57,898 nucleotides of DNA, taken from positions 1-57,898 of the forward strand of contig JAGHER010000039.1 of assembly GCA_017889125.1 (NCBI GenBank), given 5' to 3'. The notes under the pieces were generated by a model. The model worked only from the letters and a program-made list of their open reading frames with translations. It did no database searches and was not told the origin of the DNA. The translations under genes and the position numbers were made by a program. Positions within the stretch are counted from its first letter, which is position 1. Every line of letters begins with the position of its first letter. This DNA comes from Lachnospiraceae bacterium. GTDB taxonomy: Bacteria; Bacillota; Clostridia; Lachnospirales; Lachnospiraceae. Positions 51,815-57,898 of this stretch are shown here, piece after piece.

Positions 51815-51989
51815 CCGTATAACCCTACCCTTTCCCTGGCACAGGCCCATTTCCTGAGAACCTGTGCACATGCCTTTTTGGATAGATATAGCACAACTGG
51901 CAGGCTTTTGCAACGGGTATTCTTTCAGCCCGGCTAAGACTCCATCCAGCCAGCCCCATCCCCTCCTTTTCTTTCCCGCCAAAATGCGC

Positions 51990-52018
51990 TTAACAGAGTC
52001 TGCCCCCCGTGTTATAAT
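51990..52018 (+). promoter_or_regulatory. Promoter of the 154-aa hypothetical gene
   Basis: TTAACA (51990-51995) and a perfect TATAAT (52013-52018) are 17 bp apart, 31 bp before the start codon. Confidence 0.8.
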
Positions 52019-52049
52019 AGATTCAAACGTAAAAGCAGGAGGTACTAAA

Positions 52050-52514
52050 ATGGCACTTGTCAGACAGAACGCCCTTTCTCTTCCCACTGCGAACGAGGCA
52101 TGGGCAAATACCGCATTAAACTACGAATCGGAGAACCTGACGGTTATCGACTACTGGTGCTCCCCCACCATGACATCTACTGACCCGGCCCGCCACGCGG
52201 AGCTGATCGGCCGTGTGGTTCAGGTGGCATTCGAAGAATATTCTAATATCGTCCTTTACGGCACCATCCAGTCCATCGAGATCCTTTCGGTGGAGGAAAC
52301 CTTTGAAAAATACGGTCCTGAGGGTCTGGGGATCCTGGGACTGCCCAAATGTACCAGCGTCTCCGATTTCCTGCGGGAGATTCATGAAACCCTGACCACC
52401 TCCAATCCCGAGAAGGTCACCATGTTCTCTCCCCTGGCCAATATTGTCATCCAGATCCGCCCCATTCCCGCCTACTTAAAGACCGGAAGGGGGAACCGTA
52501 CCATCATTCGGTAA
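52050..52514 (+). CDS. Hypothetical protein, 154 aa
   Basis: I do not recognise this protein. The start MALVRQNALSLPTANEAW follows AGGAGG and a strong promoter, so the gene is real. It is soluble, with no signal peptide or membrane segment, and is predicted to be mixed alpha/beta. Notable stretches are NLTVIDYWCSPTMTSTDPAR, VVQVAFEEYSNIVLYGTI and MFSPLANIVIQIRPIPAY. There is one Cys near residue 34 and one in PKCTSVSDF. It is a single gene, divergent from the MATE pump. Confidence 0.75.
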   Translation: MALVRQNALSLPTANEAWANTALNYESENLTVIDYWCSPTMTSTDPARHAELIGRVVQVAFEEYSNIVLYGTIQSIEILSVEETFEKYGPEGLGILGLPKCTSVSDFLREIHETLTTSNPEKVTMFSPLANIVIQIRPIPAYLKTGRGNRTIIR

Positions 52515-52706
52515 ATGGTCTGCCCTTTCCTTCCAGGCAGGCCAGCATCCGGTAAATATTACAATTTCTTAAAAAAATGTCAGAAAAATGTAGGGGAAAA
52601 GTTGGAAATAATTCAAGCATTTTCCAGCGTTTTCGTGTACAATAGAATCAGATAAAAAATAATTTTCTTAAATAAGCATGAAAGTGCAGAGAAGGAAGGG
52701 GAACAT

Positions 52707-53693
52707 ATGAAAGCATGGAAGAAATTAACTGCCTGGCTGCTGGCCGCTGCATTGGCTGGCTTCACCGCGATTCCGGCCATGGCCGCCGAGGAACGGACGA
52801 AGATCGAGAAGGTCGGTCTTACCTTTACCGCCGTTGATTACGGCGATGAGACCTCCTACGGGGAAGTAGAGGTCGATACAGCAAACGGTACTTATTACGT
52901 TGACGATGTGGAATTCCTGTCCAGTACATCCGGCAGCAAATATCCCAGAGTCAAGGTTACGCTGTATGCCGAGGATGATTATTATTTCGGAAGCAATTCC
53001 AAGAGCGCATTTGAGTTAAGCGGCGAGGGCGCATACTTCTCCTCCGCCAGCATCCGAGACAACCGCTCCTGCGTAGTGGTAACGGTTCAGCTGCGAAGCT
53101 ACAGCGGCGCTGAGGCCGATGTTCCGGAGGATGTGGAATGGGACTATGACGGCGGCGGAAACTGGAGCGAGGTTTACAATGCCGCATATTACGAGGTTCG
53201 TTTAAAGAGAGGAAGCAGCGTAGTCGGCGATATTATCCAGGTATATGATACCAGCTTTAATTTCGCAAACCTGATTACCCAGACTGGAAATTACTCCTTC
53301 CAGGTACGCAGCGTAAATCAGTACGTAACCTCCAACAAGAGCAAATGGGCCACCTCCGAGCGCTGGAGCGTGGACACGGAGACGCTGAATTATATCCGCG
53401 GAAATGCCACCTCCACCACCGGCCCCTCCGGCGCGACCACCGGATGGCAGCTGGATTCGGTAGGCTACTGGTATCGGAATTATGACGGTACTTATCCGGC
53501 AGCCTGCTGGCAGCAGATCAATGGCATCTGGTACTACTTCCTGCCAAACGGCTATATGGCAGCAAATCAGTGGATTTACCACACCGACGGAAATTACTAC
53601 TATGTAGGCCCCGATGGCGCCATGTGGACCAACGCCCGCACACCTGACGGCTTCTATGTAGATGCAAGCGGCATCTGGCGTCCAGGCATGTAA
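52707..53693 (+). CDS. Secreted cell-wall-binding-repeat protein
   Basis: This 328-aa protein has a signal peptide (MKAWKKLTAWLLAAALAGF, cleavage near AMAAEE). Residues ~30-220 form an unfamiliar, probably beta-rich region, including a fibronectin-like part around YYEVRLKRGSSVVGDIIQVY and SYSFQVRSVNQYV-like YSFQVRSVNQYV. The C-terminus (~245-328) holds choline-binding-like repeats (GYWYRNYDGTYPAACW, GIWYYFLPNGYMAANQW, NYYYVGPDGAMW). It resembles the protein at 4378-5136 in the repeat type but carries the repeats at the other end. A strong AAGGAAGGGG precedes the start. Confidence 0.82.
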   Translation: MKAWKKLTAWLLAAALAGFTAIPAMAAEERTKIEKVGLTFTAVDYGDETSYGEVEVDTANGTYYVDDVEFLSSTSGSKYPRVKVTLYAEDDYYFGSNSKSAFELSGEGAYFSSASIRDNRSCVVVTVQLRSYSGAEADVPEDVEWDYDGGGNWSEVYNAAYYEVRLKRGSSVVGDIIQVYDTSFNFANLITQTGNYSFQVRSVNQYVTSNKSKWATSERWSVDTETLNYIRGNATSTTGPSGATTGWQLDSVGYWYRNYDGTYPAACWQQINGIWYYFLPNGYMAANQWIYHTDGNYYYVGPDGAMWTNARTPDGFYVDASGIWRPGM

Positions 53694-53767
53694 CCCCATT
53701 TTGCAGGCGGGACGTGAAGAGATGCAGCGTAAGATGCCATGGGATGACGAATAGGGAATGATAAAGG

Positions 53768-53810
53768 AAGACCGGTTGAGCATGATTGATGATGCTTGGC
53801 CGGTCTTTTT
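53768..53810 (+). terminator. Terminator after the cell-wall protein
   Basis: AAGACCGG and CCGGTCTT form an 8-bp stem with a partly paired interior (GAGCAT/ATGCT), followed by TTTTTC. The rest of the gap to the integrase remnant (53811-53951) holds only a small TTGATTGATCAA palindrome. Confidence 0.85.
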
Positions 53811-53951
53811 CTGTGTGCAAAAAAGCGCTTTACACGAAAAAAAGGGGATCCACCTTGATTGATCAATACCGTTCACCTTTTTTATGACAAATAATCCACA
53901 GAGCGGTGATTATTTAACGCCCCAGGATTGCGAAAGAATTTGGGGTTACGA

Positions 53952-53980
53952 TTGAAAAAACAGAGTCTTTGTGCTATACT
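53952..53980 (+). promoter_or_regulatory. Promoter of the integrase remnant
   Basis: TTGAAA (53952-53957) and TATACT (53975-53980) are 17 bp apart, directly before the fragment. It may now drive transcription into ychF. Confidence 0.6.
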
Positions 53981-53986
53981 CTATAG

Positions 53987-54404
53987 TTGCGTTGGACTCT
54001 TTTTTTGAGTGAGAAAGGAATCCGTAGTAAAGGCATTTACCAAAGAAAGGACGGGTTGTATTCCGCAAGATATTACGATAAAAGCGGCAAGCGTAAAGAA
54101 AAGTATTTTGATACGCTTCCGGAAGCGAAAAACTGGCTTGCTGACGCAAGATACGAAGAACGTCACAACTTAATTGTTACTGCACCGGATATGACCGTAG
54201 ACAAATGGTTTAATTATTGGATTGAAAATATCGTTTGTGACCTTGCTCCGAATACAAAGAGAAATTATAAGGAGCGTTACAAATGGAATAATTAAAACAA
54301 CTATGGACAGATATGTTCATGTTACGGACGAATCACTGGTAAAAGCCGTTCAGCTTTTTGAAGCGGCTGCGCCTACACCTTCCAGTTATAAAAAAAGGGC
54401 GTAA
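53987..54404 (+). pseudogene. Tyrosine-recombinase (integrase) remnant with internal deletion
   Basis: The 5' part (to about 54295) encodes an integrase N-terminus: GIYQRKDGLYSARYYDKSGK is the arm-type DNA-binding domain, and VDKWFNYWIENIVCDLAPNT begins the core-binding domain. It breaks off after RNYKERYK. The frame then shifts to one encoding KTTMDRYVHVTDESLVKAVQ, the conserved C-terminal end of the same family. The catalytic core, with its Arg-His-Arg-Tyr residues, is missing apart from this tail, so the protein cannot recombine DNA. It is more AT-rich than its neighbours. It marks an old integrated element at the 5' side of ychF. Confidence 0.85.
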
Positions 54405-54479
54405 AAAGGGCGTAAATAAAAAATAGAGAAAGGCAGAAAGCCAGTAAAATCAAGGCTTTCTGGACAGGTAAAGCATAAA

Positions 54480-55577
54480 ATGAAATTAGGAATCGTAGGT
54501 CTTCCCAATGTAGGAAAAAGTACCCTGTTCAATTCCCTCACCAAAGCAGGCGCAGAGTCTGCCAATTATCCCTTCTGTACCATCGACCCCAACGTGGGCG
54601 TGGTTCCCGTTCCAGACCCCCGGTTAAAGAAGCTGGCAGCTCTCTATGACTCCCAGAAGATTACCCCGGCAGTTATTGAATTTGTGGACATTGCCGGACT
54701 GGTAAAGGGTGCTTCCAAGGGCGAAGGCCTGGGCAATCAGTTCTTGTCCAATATCCGAGAGGTGGACGCTATCGTTCACGTGGTGCGCTGCTTCGATGAT
54801 CCCAACGTCATCCATGTAGACGGAAGCATTGACCCCATCCGGGACATCGAAACCATCAATCTGGAGCTGATTTTCTCTGACATCGAGATTCTGGAGCGCC
54901 GTATCGTCAAGACCTCCAAGGGTGCCTTCAACAATAAGGAGCTGGCCAAGGAAGTGGAGCTTTTAAAGCAGATTAAGGCCCGTCTGGAGGACGGCAAGCT
55001 GGCCCGCGGCATGGAACTGGAAGATGAGGATCAGCTGGCTTTCGTAGATTCCTTAAATCTGCTCACCTGGAAGCCGGTGATCTTTGCTGCAAACGTCAGC
55101 GAGGATGATGTGGCCGATGATGCCGCGTCCAATGCTTACGTACAGAAGGTTCGGGAATTTGCCCAGGAGAATAACTGTGAGGTATTCGTCATCTGCGCCC
55201 AGATCGAGGAAGAGATCGCCCAGTTAGACGATGATGAGAAGGAGATGTTCTTAGAGGAGCTTGGCCTTACCGAATCCGGTCTGGACAAGCTGATCGCCGC
55301 CAGCTACCGGATTCTCGGCCTGATGAGCTACCTGACCGCCGGCGTCACGGAGACCAGAGCCTGGACCATCCGCATGGGCACAAAAGCCCCCCAGGCAGCC
55401 GGAAAGATCCACTCCGACTTTGAGCGTGGCTTCATCCGGGCTGAGGTGGTGAATTATCAGGATCTTTTAGACTGCGGCAGCTACAACGCCGCCAAGGAAA
55501 AGGGACTGGTTCGTTCCGAAGGTAAGGAATATGTGATTAAGGACGGGGATGTGGTTCTCTTCCGATTCAATGTGTAA
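54480..55577 (+). CDS. ychF: Redox/ribosome-associated ATPase YchF (Obg-like)
   Basis: This 365-aa P-loop ATPase of the YchF/OLA1 family has Walker A GLPNVGKSTLFNSL, the G2/G3 region FVDIAGLVKGASKGEG, AANVSEDDVADDAA in place of the GTP-specific NKxD motif, and a C-terminal TGS-like domain (AWTIRMGTKAPQAAGKIHSDF). It binds ribosomes and prefers ATP. Length is normal. A 9-bp stem (CAGAAAGCC/GGCTTTCTG) lies just upstream, in the leader. Transcription may start within the integrase remnant. Terminator at 55588. Confidence 0.96.
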   Translation: MKLGIVGLPNVGKSTLFNSLTKAGAESANYPFCTIDPNVGVVPVPDPRLKKLAALYDSQKITPAVIEFVDIAGLVKGASKGEGLGNQFLSNIREVDAIVHVVRCFDDPNVIHVDGSIDPIRDIETINLELIFSDIEILERRIVKTSKGAFNNKELAKEVELLKQIKARLEDGKLARGMELEDEDQLAFVDSLNLLTWKPVIFAANVSEDDVADDAASNAYVQKVREFAQENNCEVFVICAQIEEEIAQLDDDEKEMFLEELGLTESGLDKLIAASYRILGLMSYLTAGVTETRAWTIRMGTKAPQAAGKIHSDFERGFIRAEVVNYQDLLDCGSYNAAKEKGLVRSEGKEYVIKDGDVVLFRFNV

Positions 55578-55587
55578 TAATGCCAGA

Positions 55588-55620
55588 GGCTGCCGCAAAA
55601 TTGCGGCAGCCCCTTTCTTT
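55588..55620 (+). terminator. Terminator after ychF
   Basis: GGCTGCCGCAA and TTGCGGCAGCC form a perfect 11-bp stem with a tiny loop, followed by CCCTTTCTTT. It lies between convergent genes. Confidence 0.88.
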
Positions 55621-56329
55621 ACCCGTTAACAGCCCTCCTGGGACTCATTCCCGCCGCCTGCTTTTCCGTCAGCAATGAGACGAAGCAAAAATGCCGGTCC
55701 AGCCTTTCGCCAATCCATCCGATGGCCTTTCCCATAGTAAATGCCGCAAGGATCGTCCCGATGCCCAGTCCTTCCAGGTGGCCAAGAAACAGCAATGTCA
55801 TTCCCGCAGTCACCAGCAAGCAAATCACATCAAAGCTGATCTTGATTTTGGGATATGCCGCTCCGGTAATCTGCGAAAGTTCCCGCGGGAAGAGATCTGT
55901 AGGTACAATCGGCAGACAGCACCGGTTAGAAAGAGCAATGCCAAAGTTAAGGAGCAGATAGCTGACAATAAAGTAGCCTATCCGCCAGCAAAGGCCATCC
56001 GGCAGCATGGAAATCCACAGTTCATGAACATCCAGCAATTTGCCAAATACGAATCCGACCACAAAGCTGAATAAATACTGGGGCACAAAGCGCTTCCGCA
56101 AAATCATCAGGCTGAGGATCAGCAGCCCCTGAAAAAGGTACGTCCATGTTCCAAGGGAAAGCTGCGGAAATACCAGCGAAAAAGCAAAGGAGACACTGGA
56201 GATAGCCGAAATACCGGAGCCGGAATACAGCATCAGGACAACGCCAAAGGTGTTAACAATCACGGCAATCAAAAGAGCGCCTTCCCCTCTTAAAATTCTT
56301 CTTCTCTCTTCTATATGTATCTCTTCCAT
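55619..56329 (-). CDS. YczE-like integral membrane protein
   Basis: This 236-aa protein has about five to six hydrophobic segments, an N-terminal GVVLMLYSGSGISAISSVSFA and NRCCLPIVPTDLFPREL, patterns I associate with the YczE/YyaS membrane family (YitT-related), which lacks a firm function. GGAGG precedes the ATG. It is divergent from a LysR-family gene, which may control it. The 251-bp gap between them is AT-rich; TTATC-N14-GATAA (about 56412-56436) is a possible LysR-type site. Confidence 0.8.
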   Translation of the reverse strand: MEEIHIEERRRILRGEGALLIAVIVNTFGVVLMLYSGSGISAISSVSFAFSLVFPQLSLGTWTYLFQGLLILSLMILRKRFVPQYLFSFVVGFVFGKLLDVHELWISMLPDGLCWRIGYFIVSYLLLNFGIALSNRCCLPIVPTDLFPRELSQITGAAYPKIKISFDVICLLVTAGMTLLFLGHLEGLGIGTILAAFTMGKAIGWIGERLDRHFCFVSLLTEKQAAGMSPRRAVNG

Positions 56330-56580
56330 AAAAAAGGCCTCCTTGCAAAGAATGAATAATCATAAAGAAAATGCTATATCCAGCGTTTTCTAGTTTAATC
56401 CACCAGAACTTATTTATCAAATGCATAATTTCGATAAAATCATAGATATATTCTATTATTCGAGATATACTAACCTTAGTTGACTCTTATTGGCCCTAAT
56501 TGAGCCATTTTTCATGGTCGGACGTATACCGGCTTTAGCGGGAAATATTAATCTCAATTAACCGGAGGGAGGAAGTTGAT

Positions 56581-57480
56581 TTGAATCTGTTTTATTTACG
56601 ATATTTTGTGACATTGGCCCATATGCAGCACTATACGAAGGCAGCAGAGCATCTTTGTATCGCACAACCCAGCCTGAGCCACGCCATTGGCCAGCTGGAA
56701 AAAGAACTTGGCGTGCCGCTTTTTGAAAAAAGCGGCAGAAATACCACACTGACCCGTTTCGGCGAGGAATTTCTGGTCTGTGCAGAGCATACCCTTTCCA
56801 CTTTGGACGCCGGGGTCGCATCCATCCAGCGCAGCGCCCATGGTGAAGGGTTGATCCGCCTTGGTTTTCTGCGGATACTGGGCATCGAATTCATTCCAAG
56901 GCTTGCCGCAGATTTCCTGCGTGAAAATACCGGCCTTGACCTTCAGTTTACCTTTCACACAGGAGCTACCCAGCACCTTCTGGAGGGCCTTGCTGCCAGA
57001 AAATTTGATTTGGCATTCTGCTCTCAGCCGCCAGCGAACCTGGGCCTTACGGCAATTCCTATTCAAAAGCAGGATCTGGTTGTGATTGTTCCAAGGGAAC
57101 ATCCCCTCGCCTCCAGGCATGCAGTAGACCTTGAAGAAACCCTTCCCTATCCGCAGATCTTTTTTGCAGAGGTCTCCGGCATGCGGGCCGTTGTTCAGCA
57201 GATGTTTGCAGCCATTGGAGCGGAACCCCAGATTGCTTATGAGACAGAAGAAGATCAAGTGATTGCCGGACTGGTTGCCCAGGGATTCGGCATCGCTGTT
57301 GTTCCCTATATGGATCTTCTCCAGAAATTAGATCTTAAGATCCTGCAGATCAGCTCACCGCTCTGTGAGCGGGCACTCTTTATGGTAAACGACGACCGGG
57401 TATTCATGCCTCCCGCTGTGCGCCATTTTCGCCAGTTTGTGCTGAATGGCGGGGCGCTGGGCGGAAAGGCATCTTTTTAA
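56581..57480 (+). CDS. LysR-family transcriptional regulator
   Basis: This 299-aa regulator has an N-terminal helix-turn-helix (MQHYTKAAEHLCIAQPSLSHAI, residues ~14-36) and a C-terminal effector-binding domain with GFGIAVVPYMDLL. The pattern is of the CynR/GltC-like group. The start is TTG, with GGAGGGAGGAAG upstream. It is divergent from the YczE-like gene, its most probable target. Confidence 0.88.
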   Translation: MNLFYLRYFVTLAHMQHYTKAAEHLCIAQPSLSHAIGQLEKELGVPLFEKSGRNTTLTRFGEEFLVCAEHTLSTLDAGVASIQRSAHGEGLIRLGFLRILGIEFIPRLAADFLRENTGLDLQFTFHTGATQHLLEGLAARKFDLAFCSQPPANLGLTAIPIQKQDLVVIVPREHPLASRHAVDLEETLPYPQIFFAEVSGMRAVVQQMFAAIGAEPQIAYETEEDQVIAGLVAQGFGIAVVPYMDLLQKLDLKILQISSPLCERALFMVNDDRVFMPPAVRHFRQFVLNGGALGGKASF

Positions 57481-57589
57481 TATCATATAGAATATCATAT
57501 AGATGAAAAGCTTTTGCAAAACTTTTTCAAAAAAGCTGCGCTTAAGGTGTCTGCATGTTTGTTACCCATGTCTACATGCTTATTACATG

Positions 57590-57632
57590 ACAAAAGGCTG
57601 AAATTCCTTAACAAATTCAAGGAATTTCAGCC
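57590..57632 (-). terminator. Terminator of the tRNA transcript
   Basis: GGCTGAAATTCCTT and AAGGAATTTCAGCC form a perfect 14-bp stem with a 9-nt loop, followed on the minus strand by TTTTG. Confidence 0.92.
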
Positions 57633-57641
57633 AATAAAAAG

Positions 57642-57713
57642 AGCGCGAGACGGGATTCGAACCCGCGGCCCCCACCTTGGCAAGGTGGTGCTCCACCCCT
57701 GAGCCACTCGCGC
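57642..57713 (-). tRNA. tRNA-Gly (GCC)
   Basis: The minus strand folds as a tRNA: acceptor GCGCGAG/CTCGCGC, anticodon loop TTGCCAA (anticodon GCC), and T-arm GGTTCGAATCC. The discriminator base is T and CCA is not encoded. Confidence 0.96.
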
Positions 57714-57788
57714 ATATCTTACGAATATTTCATTGTTATCTTACTTTTGCTTGTTTTCTTTATCTTGCTTTAAACTTCTGCTTTAAAT

Positions 57789-57862
57789 CGGGGTGACAGG
57801 ATTCGAACCTGCGGCCTCCTGGTCCCAAACCAGGCGCTCTAGCCAAGCTGAGCCACACCCCG
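57789..57862 (-). tRNA. tRNA-Pro (TGG)
   Basis: The minus strand folds as a tRNA: acceptor CGGGGTG/CACCCCG, anticodon loop TTTGGGA (anticodon TGG), and T-arm GGTTCGAATCC. It is 75 bp upstream of tRNA-Gly and probably co-transcribed with it. Confidence 0.96.
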
Positions 57863-57898
57863 CTGCTCTCTTTTGGCCTTTTCCTCTACTGACGCTTC

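Noticed and set aside
54430-54470. Attachment site at the 9-bp repeat before ychF
   Set aside because: The repeat is inverted, not direct, and no partner site is in the window; it is more likely an mRNA hairpin.

Overview
The window looks like chromosomal DNA of a gut-type anaerobic Clostridium-like Firmicute, most likely a Lachnospiraceae member. I infer this from the moderate-to-high GC content, strong AGGAGG ribosome sites, T-box and Mn2+ riboswitch leaders, the GatCAB amidotransferase, an Hnd-type NAD(P)-linked [FeFe] hydrogenase, choline-binding-like cell-wall repeats, sdpRI and two tRNAs. No plasmid, phage or CRISPR structure was seen. The only mobile trace is an internally deleted integrase at 53987-54404.

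Layout. 1-2066 carries gatC-gatA-gatB (leftward; gatB cut by the window edge). 2548-6793 has mntP behind a Mn2+ riboswitch, an AT-rich methyltransferase, a cell-wall protein, and tyrS behind a tyrosine T-box. 6822-12254 is a beta-glucoside operon (RpiR regulator, PTS IIBCA, GH1 phosphoglucosidase, cupin, carboxymuconolactone decarboxylase-like protein). 12399-15242 is a pentose module (FGGY kinase, araD-like epimerase, small membrane protein). 15656-22221 is an unusual leftward run: MalY/PatB C-S lyase, NhaC-type carrier, enolase-superfamily dehydratase, GntP-type carrier, second NhaC carrier. It faces a coupled marR-lysR pair, and similar palindromes lie in front of both. 24303-26684 is a phosphoketolase, which could consume the xylulose-5-P made by the pentose module.

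26873-38138 is the hydrogen-metabolism block. hndA-ATPase-hndB-hndC-hndD runs leftward. An AraC regulator and a GH27 alpha-galactosidase lie in the middle. DRTGG-ATPase-HydA-like-DRTGG-PHP runs rightward. The HydA-like protein keeps the four H-cluster-binding cysteines but has Ala at the proton-relay cysteine, so it is probably a sensor rather than a catalyst.

38438-43809 holds sdpR-sdpI, a DUF362 protein behind a MerR-style promoter, a secreted polysaccharide deacetylase and three small enzymes. 44040-47072 is sulfur assimilation (metY-cysK, divergent Rrf2 regulator) with a leader that looks like a cysteine-responsive attenuator. 47153-50383 is glucuronate catabolism (uxuA-uxuB, AraC). The rest is a MATE pump, a hypothetical protein, a cell-wall protein, the integrase remnant, ychF, a YczE-like membrane protein, a LysR regulator and tRNA-Pro/tRNA-Gly.

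Across the window, three copies of a 117-152 bp structured intergenic repeat lie at about 11.1, 22.5 and 44.0 kb, and short tandem repeats extend or flank several gene ends (gatA, HydA-like, DRTGG, araB-like kinase). All function calls come from reading protein sequences and motifs by eye; no database search was run.
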